Assembly (NCBI GenBank): GCA_963457665.1
Contig: OY735233.1
Location: forward strand, 28,946,637 to 29,010,636
Reading direction: 5' to 3'
Length of the DNA stretch: 64,000 bases
Source: Thysanoteuthis rhombus
Lineage: Eukaryota > Mollusca > Cephalopoda > Oegopsida > Thysanoteuthidae
Part shown: positions 35,169-48,569 of the stretch, piece after piece
Layout of the letters: the number at the start of each line of letters is the position of its first letter
Position numbering within the stretch: the stretch's first letter is position 1
The notes under the pieces: model-generated
Told to the model about the DNA's origin: nothing
Databases searched by the model: none
What the model saw: the letters and a program-made list of their open reading frames with translations, nothing else
Made by a program: the position numbers and the translations under genes

Positions 35169-35913
35169 AAATAAAAAAGCGACTGGAATACCCAGAGATG
35201 AAACCCTTATACTGTCCCACAATAACAAACCCAACCGCATACCCCTTATAACAACCTTCAACAACACACTCCCACCCTTAGCACACATCATCAATAATAG
35301 ATGGAACATTCTCACGATCAAAACAGATCTAAAAAAAACATTCACAGACCCATGTGTTATCTCCTACCGCAGACCCAAAAGCATCAGAGACATGAACAGT
35401 AGCAATAATATCGTTAACAATAAAGTCGTACACAAAAGTACACCTAGAACAATTAAATTCTGCACTCCTTGCAACAGAAGAAACAGTCTATGTTGCAACC
35501 ACCTCAAGTACACCAACACATTCACAAGCCCTACCACAAAAGAGAGTTACCACATATATCACGATAGCAACTGCTGCAGTAAGAACACTATATACCTTCT
35601 AGAGTGCAATAGATGTAAGTTACAGTACATAGGCAAGTCCGAGTGGCAATTTAATATTAGACTCAACAATTATAGACATAGGATCAAGTCAAAAAATAAT
35701 CGTAGCCCACTTCCCGTAGAACTACACTTTCGCACACCAGACCTCAATTTAGCCACTGACACTAGCTTCACCATCATAGAAAAAATAGAAAAAACTACTC
35801 CAATTGACATAACTAAAGTTCTAGAGAAACACGAAGACATGTGGATCAACAAACTTAAAACCCTATATCCTAATGGATTAAACACTAAACTGAACAACCA
35901 CGCAGAACCCTAA
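35169..35913 (+). pseudogene. PLE linker and GIY-YIG endonuclease domain
   Basis: In the frame -1 to the RT frame the protein continues as ATGIPRDETLIL...NRIPLITTF, then NRWNILTIKTDL and ISYRRPKSIRDM, and joins the open frame to the stop at 35911-35913. A Cys-rich linker (CTPCNRR..LCCNH) precedes the endonuclease core: IYLLECNRCKLQYIGKS, then the catalytic-type Arg region NIRLNNYRHRIK, and EKHEDMWINKLKTLYPNGLN at the C-terminus. This is the diagnostic nuclease of EN(+) Penelope-like elements. Apart from the frameshift joining it to the RT it looks intact. Confidence 0.82.
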
Positions 35914-36302
35914 TATACACAACTCCTATCATTAATATCCTCACACCCACATCTAAGACACATTCAATAATGAAAGCTTCAAAGTCACTCAGACCCATAG
36001 GAAAAACTTCACCTTAGCCTGTTATAACCCCTGTCCAAATCATAGCCAAAACATTTTCAATAACTTTTAAGGTTGATACCTATGTAGCTCCTTGACCTCA
36101 CCACCCCTCCTTCTACACTACCCCAAACCCCCAAGACCTACTGCTGCTGCTTTACCAAAGACCTGACACCTACTGGACATTCTTCCATTCAGCAGGAGAC
36201 CTCCAGCAGCCCTGACAACAAAACTCACCCACAATGCATAGCTCCTGGCAGTGGACTCTGGTTCCACATGGTACATTTTAATACACACTCACACAGCACA
36301 CA

Positions 36303-36338
36303 CCACTGATGATGGGAAGAATCCCGAGACATGTATGG
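36303..36338 (+). ncRNA. Decayed hammerhead-ribozyme-like motif in PLE 3' region
   Basis: Segments in order: CCA (36303-36305, half of stem I), conserved CTGATGA (36306-36312), stem II GGGA-AGAA-TCCC (36314-36325), GAGA where the catalytic core needs GAAA (36326-36329), a CATG palindrome as minimal stem III, the GTA cleavage triplet (36333-36335), and TGG (36336-36338) pairing with CCA. Type I hammerheads with tiny stem III are known from Penelope-like elements. The A-to-G change in the core predicts low or no activity. Confidence 0.6.
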
Positions 36339-36418
36339 ACTATTGACTTATAAGGATTAATAAACCTTACCACCAAACACTTCACTCCCGAGTCTGTCTC
36401 ACTCTCTAAAGTACTCAT

Positions 36419-36433
36419 TATATATACGTACAT
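36419..36433 (+). repeat. Candidate target-site duplication, right copy
   Basis: Exact 15-bp match to 34234-34248, directly after the element's 3' end. Confidence 0.55.
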
Positions 36434-36463
36434 ATACATGTATATACAAACTGTACACGAATG

Positions 36464-36468
<5 letters not shown>

Positions 36469-36517
<49 letters not shown>
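36469..36517. repeat. (AT)n microsatellite
   Basis: About 24 AT units between the PLE flank and the duplicated repeat. Confidence 0.95.
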
Positions 36518-36518
<1 letters not shown>

Positions 36519-36522
<4 letters not shown>

Positions 36523-37100
36523 TGTGTCATCCAAAAACAGCTGTTGTGTAGTATGACAACTTTTCAGTACAGCTATAGCCTATTATCCCACTCAGTACCA
36601 GGATTGAAACCAAGGGGCCGGTATCCTCTCTCAACCCCACGGAACTGGACTATATGTAGGGTCCAATTCAAACGATATTTCTATTCAGCATAAATTCCAA
36701 ATCCACCAGTGCTCTATTACTATGGAAGAGCATTGCATAGGCTTAAAATGAACAAGTTACCTCACTTGAAGAATGCTCAGCCCTGGATAAGGGAGCGTTG
36801 ATTATTGTGTCATCGACGGACCGCTGTTTCCTAATATTACAACTCTTCAATTTGGCTATAGACTATCCATTATCCCATCCAGTACCGCAAGGTAGAATAG
36901 AAACTTTCGCTCAGGACGCAGGGGTCGGTACCCTACCTCCATTCCACGGAACTGGACGGTCAGTAAGGTTGAATTTAAGGGATATATTTATTTAGCATAA
37001 AATTTCTTTCCACCAGAATGCTCTAATCCTATGGAGAGCATTGTATAAGCTTACATTGAACAATTTACGACACTTGAAGAGTGCTCCACCCTGGATAGGG
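36519..37100. repeat. Tandem duplication, two units of about 290-310 bp
   Basis: Unit 1 (about 36519-36795) and unit 2 (about 36806-37100) share, in order, 'attatccca' (36582/36869), 'ggaactggac' (36641/36948), a 'gctcta.t.ctatgg.agagcattg' block and 'ccctggata' (36781/37089). Spacing differs by about 20 bp because of an insertion in unit 2. (TA)n tracts bound the pair on both sides. No coding function recognised. Confidence 0.75.
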
Positions 37101-37116
37101 GGAAAATGCATGAACA

Positions 37117-37124
37117 TTCATATA

Positions 37125-37220
<96 letters not shown>

Positions 37221-37268
37221 GTATACATACATATATATATATATACGTACATATGCATACAGATATTC

Positions 37269-37316
<48 letters not shown>

Positions 37317-37930
37317 ACATATATATATATATGTTTTCATCGATATATATATATATACTTATATATAAACACATATACATACACACATCTATATATACAT
37401 GCGTATAAATACATATATGCATATATATATTTATATTCATATATATATGAGTGTACATACATACAAATATATATATACATATATACATATATATATATGT
37501 GCATATGCATACATATATATACATATGCATATATACATACCCATACATATATGTACATATACGTATATATATACATATACATACATGTATATATGTATAT
37601 ATACACAAATACAGATATGTGAGCATAAATATGTATATATACGTACATATGTATATATATATCTATATATATATGTATATATATATATGTATACATATAT
37701 ATATACACATACATGCATACATACATATATACATGTATATATATGTACATATGCACATAAATACATATAAACATGTATACATTCACATACAAATATACAT
37801 ATATATATATACATATGTATATATATGTATTGGCATATATATATGCATGCACGTGCGTGCGCGTGGACACACACAGACACACACATAGACACACACACAC
37901 ACACACATATACATACATATACATGCAAGC
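37117..37930. repeat. Complex (TA)n/TACA/CATA microsatellite block
   Basis: A (TA)n run of nearly 100 bp is followed by some 700 bp of interspersed TATA, TACATA, CATGTA and finally CA units. Frames up to 195 codons on both strands consist only of Tyr/Ile/His/Thr/Met/Cys repeats and are not genes. Confidence 0.92.
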
Positions 37931-38049
37931 AAGAATAGGGTTTTAAAACTTCTGAATGAACTTTAACTTCGATTCTAATATCTTACTAAACCCTAAAACA
38001 AAGATAGATCTAAAAATTAGGAAAAAAGAGAGAAAGGAAATCCACATTC

Positions 38050-39240
38050 TCCCCCCCCCCCTAAGTCTTTTCTAGATTGGCCATATGCCATCCGAATCCA
38101 CGCTCTGTCTTTTTAATCAACCTGAGAAGAAATAAACAATGTCTATGATGACTTGAACTCCCTATTACAAGATACCAAAAGATACTTCAATGTCATCACT
38201 GAAGATTTCAACGCACAAATAGGGCAAGCAAACAAATGACAGGTCAGAGAATTCAGATAAAGACGGAACAAGAGAGAAGATCTTGTAAACTTTGCAGAAG
38301 ATTTCAAAATCATGAATAAATTCTTCCAAAAGAAACCCAATAGAAAATGGACTTGCAAAAGATCCAACCATTAAACCAAAAACGAAATAGACTGCATCTT
38401 AACAGTCAAAAGTGACTCCATTAAAGACATTCAATTTTTCAAATTAAGTGAATATAGGAAGTAACCATAAAATGTTAAGATGTAAGATGCAAGTAAAAAC
38501 CAATCTAGAAAGCAAGAAAATGTTCTACACCAAACTACAACCACTAAACATACCAAATGAACTCACCCAACCCTTCAAGCTAGAATCCAAAAACAGATAT
38601 AAAATTCTTACCGAAGAAAACGACACCAACATCAATGAACTCTACAGCAAAATAACAACCTATCTAATGCTATGTTTAAACCAAGAAACACATAGATTAT
38701 TAGAAAAATCACAGATAAAACAAGACAACTTATTGAAAAGTGTAGAAACCTAAAACTAGCAACAACCAATGGGAGAAATACAGGAGACTGAACTGGATAG
38801 AACAATAACAAAGAAACTAAAAGAAGAAGGGATACGGCAGCCATCATCAAAACTCTCGAAAAAAGTCGGGACTTTAAAGCAATAAACAAAAGGATATAAG
38901 CAAATAAGTAACGTAGACATAACAACAGATAGAGACGGAATCGACGAACATGCCCAAGAATTATTCCAAGAACTCTTCTCTTCAAAACACGGACAGCAAA
39001 ACAACGACCAAGATACACAAGACGCTGACAATCAGTTTGAGGACTTCCCAGAAGTTACACCATAGGAAGTAAAGCAAACCATCAAACAAACAAACAAAAA
39101 AAACAAAAAAGAAAAGCCCCTGGATCAGATAACGTCACCATCGATCGACTTAAAAAGCTGATAAGATCGTCAACAAAAAACCTGAACATGAGAAACTATG
39201 TTACCTACGCCTAAATGAGAAATTAGAAAAAAAATAAAAT
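38050..39240 (+). mobile_element. RTE-type LINE fragment: APE endonuclease to RT N-terminus
   Basis: Across shifting frames the + strand reads LLQDTKRYFNVITEDFNAQIGQANK (APE motif 'viGDFNAqiG' with G changed to E, about 38160-38237), then FFQKKPNRKWTCKRS and KNEIDCILT (APE '.W.sp.....iDfil'), and later KAPGSDNVTIDRLKKLI (about 39113-39160, the RT entry motif). This is the part of an RTE ORF2 missing from the minus-strand copies. Many stops; dead. Opposite strand to the other RTE copies except the 560-830 fragment. Confidence 0.7.
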
Positions 39241-39244
39241 TATT

Positions 39245-39980
39245 AAACAGAAAAAAATGAAGTTGCTTTAAAATGCCAGCATTGGCCAACATTTGTATTT
39301 ACTCAATAACCCACCATAGATATCTTATCACCCTGCCACTTTAAAGAAAAATCCAATCATTATAATTATTTTAGATATGTGGAAACAGTTCAAAGCCTGA
39401 ATAATTAAATTTTATAAAAAGGAACCTCAAGATTAAGAAACAGATTTAAGCGATGAAATGTACTCTCGGAGAGGAAACATACCACGAAGTTTTGATGGAT
39501 CTACTACGTACTGATAACGAAAATGATCACATCATACCCTTTTTATTCATAACACCCAACAAGCACAGCATCCCCACTGAATAAAACAAAAAAAAACTTG
39601 AAAAGCAATGACCAACCAATAAACAAAAATATATATAAAAAGAATAAATGTGAGATCTTACCACCCCCAAAATGTCATGAATCGGAATCTAAAATAAACC
39701 GAATCTTTTCCCTGAATAAGCCAAAACAGGGCAGAAACAAACTTGCTTGTGTAGTGAATCCTTAGTCCATCATACATATATATATACATATTTATATTGG
39801 AAGATTTATTGTCTTTGAAAATAAAGTGCCAAACCTTTTGCTTATTGAAGACAAAGGTATATGATCAAATAAAAAAATACGAAATGTATCCCCCCAATGT
39901 GTATCGGACAAATTACGTTGATAATGATAAATCAAACAGCCATTCGAATATCGTCAGCATTTCAGCTCCAATATTCGCCA
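39245..39980. other. No recognisable gene
   Basis: A-rich sequence, possibly further decayed LINE flank. An 81-codon frame at 39797-40042 has no signature and runs into the RTE fragment. Confidence 0.45.
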
Positions 39981-39984
39981 GATT

Positions 39985-40430
39985 TCTCTACTGTAGGCCT
40001 CGAGGATCCATTTTTTATGTATTTTTCTGGCATACGGTCTAGCGGCTGTCTGACATTCTTGTAACATGGCCAACACATTGCCTTTTGAGCTTTCTAATGA
40101 TTCTTATGATATCTTCAACTCCTCTTTTTCTCCTCTGTGTTATGCTGACTTGTGATCTCTCCGTGTGATGTCAAATATGATTCTCTCCTGTGCATGCTGC
40201 GTGTTTCTCAGTTTGAAGGTCAATCTTTTGGTTCCATGCTTTAGCTTCGTAGGTGACTATCAGGTGGGGTGATGCATTTGTTGTATATCCTTTCTAGGAT
40301 TAATGGGATGTTCTTGTTATTGAATGTTAAGCTAGCTCTGCCACCCCAGAGTGATTCTTCGTTTGATTTCTCCTTTCGGGATTTTATTGAGATTTATTGT
40401 CTTAGGTAGATATCGTAATAACGAACGTGT
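39985..40430 (-). mobile_element. RTE-type LINE fragment, heavily decayed
   Basis: Nucleotide similarity to the RTE 3' regions at 1.3 and 32.2 kb is visible by eye (for example 'cttgtaacatggcca', 'gtgatctctccgtgtga', 'ctcctgtgcatgctgcgtg', 'gtgactatcagg'). It lacks the (TGA)n tail, and the frame is destroyed. Confidence 0.65.
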
Positions 40431-40439
40431 CCAGGAATT

Positions 40440-41325
40440 CTACAAAAAACCTTTATTACTCCATACAAGCGTTTGTTAAAAGTATGAAGAAAAAATAAGA
40501 TATCAATTTATTTTGAAAAAATACTTCTCGAAAGATAATTGTTTAATTATATTTCTTTTAGTAGTTAATGTACCAGTCATCTTACTGATATAAAATCTAC
40601 CTGTTGGTTTTTTTATGTTCTATTGATGAATGTAGATCATAGATGAACAGATACAAAAATAGACAAAAAGGAAAAACAACAAAAAACAAACAGCAATACC
40701 ACAAATCAGGTTAATATCAGGTTAATTACTAATATCTGTGAAATTCCTGAAATTTACTTATTTATTAAAACAGGTACATACTTCATAATCCATAGATAAA
40801 GGGAAATTACGATCAGTTGTTATTCAACACCGAATTACTAATGATAAAACCATATGGTACATAAATTATTCAAAATTAGCCTGTAAAGACTAAGAACCAG
40901 AAAATACCATAAAGGCAGTGAAAACAACTTAACTATAGAGAAATGATCTAAAAAAATAACACAAAAACACACTTTGATAATAGCTATCTAATGAAGAACA
41001 GCTACTTAGATATTTTCCTACTAATAATATCTGTTTTAGTAATACACTAGATACTAAATTCAAGTTGATATTAGCAATAAAATTACACAACCAGGAATCT
41101 AGTCCTGTTGAAATATCTGGTTTAAATTCAATACCTGTTAGTTTAGGGTGATCAATTAGATCACTTTAAATTTAAACCTCTTCAATAATTACATCTTTGA
41201 TAGAGCCAACACTTATTGAATATATTTTGAGAAAACAATATACACAGGATTTCTCGAATTGAAACTTTCAACGGAATCGTAAACATAATAAAAATTATCT
41301 AAAAGATATTTTTTACTTATTGCTA
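40440..41325. other. No recognisable gene
   Basis: Very AT-rich, no frame above background, no repeat structure noticed. Confidence 0.5.
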
Positions 41326-41329
41326 GCAC

Positions 41330-44180
<2,851 letters not shown>

Positions 44181-44407
44181 CTGATGGATTTGTGGATAAA
44201 CTGATAGTTACGGAGTTGAATAATATCGGGCAAAAAAGCAGTTGTTAACGTTGTTTCATCGAGATTTTTTTACACTTTTACCATAAATTCACTTCCGATT
44301 TATCTGTCGGAGTCGAAAGATTTTACTCTCGATGTATCCCTGGCAAGTTCCAGTGATTTTTGGCTTGAAAAGTCCTTAGTTCTTTTAATATATATGAAAT
44401 CCAAAAG

Positions 44408-44410
44408 TAG

Positions 44411-44471
<61 letters not shown>

Positions 44472-44482
44472 AAATGATGATG

Positions 44483-44550
<68 letters not shown>
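44408..44550. repeat. (TAC)n and (AAT)n trinucleotide microsatellites
   Basis: About 21 TAC units (44408-44471), a TGATGA bridge, then about 22 AAT units (44484-44550). The poly-Ile/poly-Ser and poly-Leu/poly-Val frames here are artefacts. Confidence 0.95.
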
Positions 44551-44554
44551 TGAC

Positions 44555-45475
44555 AAATAATCGATAATGCCTTGCTTGTTAACCTTACATTCATAATAAC
44601 TTTTGTTTTTGATAATCAGAAAAGCATTTTGATTAAATTCAAATCCATGTAGAAAACAATCGAAATAGAACCATAATAACGTCAAAAATTGAAAAAAAGT
44701 TGATGCAGTGTTTTGTTGACATGGGAAGAACACATACTACATTTTGATCTTGATGTAAAGGCCGTAAAAGGCTGATCCACAAAACTAGCGTAATGCCAAT
44801 TTCGTTATAGCCTACGTGTTCGCTGCATTTATCAAACTTCGTTCGGTAAATGAGTACAATGTTTGCTATGGTCCATGTGTTTGTAAAAGCCAAAATTGGT
44901 TATTTTGAGGTTGGTTATAGTTCACAGTTGATGTACCAAAAAAAGTATGGCACTTCGAAATATATAAAGACACATATTGCTCTATGATTTTTCAAAAATA
45001 ACATTAAATCCAAAACTGATTGTTTCTTATACAGAAAATGAACTTCTCTTTGAAAAACTGCTACCAATTGCATTTCTTTATATTGTGCTGTGATTGGGAT
45101 CAGGATATTTTTTGTTGGCAATAAGAATACAATTTTCTTAACTACTCCTAAAATTTGTGAACATGGATTTAAGTTCTAAAGTTTTGTATTCTAAAAGAGG
45201 TACTTTAAACAGGAAATTTTCGCAAAATTCTATAATTAGAATTAATTCAATGATTTTATGGTACAGAGAAAACTTGTCTATAAAAGATTATAACTTTCAA
45301 TACTCTGTTCTAACTAATGTCCTTTTTGATTTAAAACATATTTTGTATTAGAGAGATAATTCATGCAGTGCAATGAAAGCATCGAAATGGGTTCTAGATT
45401 TGAAAGTTAGGGATGTAACCTATGATGATGCTTCAGCAACAAGTGAAAATTAAACAACAATTGACTAAGGATTTC
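44555..45475. other. No recognisable gene
   Basis: AT-rich; frames of 64-84 codons on both strands without motifs. Confidence 0.5.
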
Positions 45476-45479
45476 ATAC

Positions 45480-45715
45480 CAAGTGGATCCAACGAGGCTT
45501 TATACAGAGTGAATCCAATGGCACAATATAGAGAGTGAATCTAGAGTCATCTTAGAGAGAATAAATCCAATGGCACCTTGTACTGAATGAATCCGGAAAC
45601 GCATTATACAGAACTGACCGAGTAGCACCTTTTACATAATGAATCCAACGACAACTTATTGAGAATGGATTCATTGGAACCTTACCCAGAATTAATCCAG
45701 TGCTGACAATGGATT
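45480..45715. repeat. Degenerate minisatellite, about 30-bp period
   Basis: The theme 'gaatccaatggcac.tt.tacaga' recurs about eight times ('gtggatccaacgaggc', 'gtgaatccaatggcac', 'ataaatccaatggcac', 'atgaatccggaaacgc', 'atgaatccaacgacaa', and so on) at intervals near 29-33 bp. Confidence 0.7.
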
Positions 45716-46318
45716 ATCCGGAAGTTCATTAAGAACGCTTCAAGTTCTGGTCTGGGTGTCGATAATCTTGATGCACAAGAACTGGTATCAGTAGCAGACA
45801 GAACGCTGAGTGGAACGTTGTTGCAGACAGTTGAGAATCAATGTCCAAGTCGACAAGAATTGTCCACTTGATGCAATATTGGCGATACTTGTGATATTTG
45901 AATTTAAAACAAAAGTTTGTTTCTGACTGATTCTTTTGCAACGGTGAAAATTTTGTATGAGTGAATAAGTAAACTGGTTTAATTTATATTCTCAGATTTC
46001 GGAAGAAAAAAACTTACCGATTACTGATATTCTGAGTAAAAGTTCTGTCTCCGTTGGAACCCAATGTGCCAGGATCTTAGAGGCAGTCTTTTTTCTTGAA
46101 AAAGTTTCATTTAATGTCTTTTGAAACAGAATAAGATCATAGTTATTTATAATCATTGAATACATTTTTATGAAATTAAATCGTTAATTCATACAAGTAA
46201 TATTTAGCGCTGTTGACTGTATATCAATTGTTAGAGACCATCAACCAAAACTGTAACCAATATTGTTTACACAGTAATCTTTATAAAATCTTCATAACAA
46301 AAGTATAATACTTGCAAA
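45716..46318. other. No recognisable gene
   Basis: No motif-bearing frame; lies between the minisatellite and the 3' tail of the next LINE. Confidence 0.5.
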
Positions 46319-46631
46319 TTCTATTATTATTATTATTATCATACAATCTCACACCAGTTACCTGGTGGTTACCGCTGGAAGTTGAGTGACAGCAAGTCTC
46401 TTAAAGTCTCCAGCCCTCCTCTCCTAATTCTCATAGAGCACAGTAATACTATGGTTTACAGTTTCACACGAGTTGTCTGGTGGTCATTGCGTAAGGCTGA
46501 GTGACAATAAGTCTCCTCAGGTCTTCAGCCAACATCTCTTCTCTTCTTCTTATGCAAATGCTGTGGTTCACATTTCCGCTTTCATTTTCCTTTTTCTGTT
46601 AGGCCACTGCTAACATTTAGTGTTGCGGTCC

Positions 46632-47381
46632 TTATATTTCTAGCACTTTCCTCATTATTCGTGTAGTTCCCAGCAGTGCTGTGGTCTGTACAGTCTCAGT
46701 CCGTCCTTTTATCCCCAGCACCTCCAATCTCAACCTCAGTGTCTCTGAGACAGTTCCCAGTGCGCCTACTATTACTGACACTACCCTGACTTTCATGTTC
46801 CACATATTCTTCAGTTCTCTTGTTAGATCTTGGTATTTTTCCAGTTTTTCACTCTTTACTCTATGGTCTGCAAGCACAGCCACGTCTATTATTTGACAGG
46901 TTTTCCCCCTTTTGTCTACAATTACCAAGTCCAGTCTTCTTGCCTGGATGAGGTGGTCAGTTTGGATGTCAAAGTCCCGGAGTAATTTGTGGTTGCCATT
47001 CTCCAAGGATGCATCTGGTTTGTGCTGGTACCACTTTTCTGTATGGTTTAATCCCATTCGTTTACTCAGTTCCCTGTGTAACACCGTTGCTACTCTATCG
47101 TGTCTGTGCTTATACTCCTTCTGGGCTAATTGACTACATTCACTAGTTATTTGGTTTACGGTCTCATCTCTTTCACCGCACAAGCGGCACTTGCTGTTTG
47201 TCTGTGTTCTGTCGATTTTTGTTTTTATATAGTTTGTCCTGATGCATTTGTTTTGAGCTGCCATGATGAGCAATTCCGTTTCTCTCTTCAGGTTTCCTTT
47301 TCGTAGCCATGTCCATGATTTTTCGTCTGCCACATCTTGTATCTGTCTTTTAAAATCTCCGTACATTTTTTCCTTAACCAT
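46632..47381 (-). pseudogene. LINE ORF2 C-terminus: Cys-rich motif and restriction-like endonuclease
   Basis: 249-codon open segment. A CxxC...C motif (C65, C68, C82) follows the RT, with Gln77 where the group has a zinc-ligand His. Then come the RLE residues ARRLDLVIVDK (RPD changed to RLD, Asp151), CQIIDVAV (Asp166) and LEKYQDL (about 180-185), and a conserved VIVGALGTV C-terminus. In intact relatives this domain nicks target DNA for target-primed reverse transcription. The initial Met is not a real start, since the frame continues upstream across a frameshift. Confidence 0.75.
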
Positions 47382-47443
47382 TTTTCTTTCCTTGTTTCCT
47401 TTGTTGTTCTATTGTTTCCAACTTTGTTGTTCGTTGCAATGTT

Positions 47444-47689
47444 TCATACACTCTTTATGATGTCTTCGTAGTTTGCTTGCACATATTTTTCTAGATCTGC
47501 TTTAGCTTTCCGGACACAGTCCTCTATGCTGATGAACCCCCTGCCACTTTCTTTTCTCCTAATGTATAGTCTATCAGTGTCATATCTGTGGTGTAAAGCC
47601 TTATGCATCGCCATAAGTTTCCTTGTTCGCCTGCCCATTGATTGAAGTTCTTCCTTTGTCCATCGTAGGAATGGTCCTGTGTATCTCAC
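47444..47689 (-). pseudogene. LINE ORF2 segment between RT and endonuclease
   Basis: Reads RWTKEELQSMGRRTRKLMAM, HKALHHRYDTDRLYIRRK and GRGFISIEDCVRKAKADLEKYV. This thumb/connection segment is conserved in this LINE group. It is separated from the next segment by a frameshift near 47440. Confidence 0.7.
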
Positions 47690-48119
47690 TACCGATACAG
47701 CTTATGTTTTCATTCCTTTTCTGAGATTCCTGCAGTTTAATTTGGTCTCTAATATCTTCTTTATACTTCTCGTGTATTCTCTCTTTATTTTCCCCTTCAT
47801 TTCTCCTCGTTTTATCGTGTCACATTCAAGAACGCAAAGATACTTGTATCGGTCTTGTGCGGTCAGTGCTCTAATCTTCCTGTTGTTCCTTCAGCCATTA
47901 TGACCCTTCCTTTGTGCATTACCATGATTGCACATTTTTTATTCAAAATTCCATCCCAAATGTCATCACTGTATTCTTTTACTTTGTTGAACAGCTTCTC
48001 AAGCTTACCCTGTTTTTGCAAACAATTTTACATCGTCAATCTACATTAAGTGGTTGACTTTTTTTTTGTTTTGGAGAAATGGTATCCTTTGTTGTTGTTC
48101 AGGATTCTATTGAGTGGTA

Positions 48120-48569
48120 TCATAGAACAAATAATAGTGGGGACAGCAAGTCTCCCTGGAAGATTCCCCTTTTTATACTTATCTCTGCCAGATTTTCTCC
48201 TGTGACTGTCAAGTCTACTTTCCAGTTTTTCATAGAGTTTTCGAAGAGTCTCACCACTGTTTCGCTGATCTTGAACATTCTGAGGCATTCGAGTATCCAG
48301 CTATGTGGAATCATGTCGTACGCCTTTTTCCTGCAAAATTTCTGTTCTTCTGGTAACAGTCCTCTTCTTTCCATTGATACATTTATGCAACTTTGGAGTA
48401 GGTGAGTGAGTCTGTCGTGTAGTTTGGTGAATTTCTTAAACCAATATCCGTGGATACCGTCAGGTCCTGGCGCTTTCCAGTTGGCTATTTTCCTAAGAGC
48501 GTGTTTCAATATGGTCTCATTCAATGATATTGATTCTCCATTGCCTATATCTGCGAGTTCTCTTTTCAT
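48120..48569 (-). pseudogene. LINE reverse transcriptase, fingers-palm with internal deletion
   Basis: Reads NWKAPGPDGIHGYWFKKF (RT entry motif), then RRGLLPEEQKFCRKKAYDMIPHSWILE and ISIKRGIFQGDLLSPLLF (motif B). Between LLPEEQK and KKAYDMIPHSW the usual stretch of a few dozen residues, holding the region before catalytic motif A, is missing. Farther on (about 48050-48000) the motif-C box reads HLM-stop-IDDVKLFAKTG, so its Tyr codon has become TAG. Clearly inactive. Confidence 0.75.

Larger units (their letters stand above)
34249..36418 (+). mobile_element. Penelope-like element (PLE), 5'-truncated
   Basis: One element with a PLE-type reverse transcriptase, a C-terminal GIY-YIG endonuclease, and a 3' UTR of about 500 bp carrying a hammerhead-like motif. 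It starts abruptly in the RT N-terminal region, next to (TA)n, and is bounded by a perfect 15-bp direct repeat, as expected for a 5'-truncated retrotransposition event. The coding region has one frameshift (A-run near 35158-35168) and otherwise long open frames, so it is the youngest-looking mobile element in the window. Confidence 0.85.

Noticed and set aside
44323..44733. 136-codon minus frame with poly-Ile and poly-Ser, and the overlapping poly-Leu/poly-Val frame
   Set aside because: Produced entirely by the (AAT)n and (TAC)n trinucleotide repeats.
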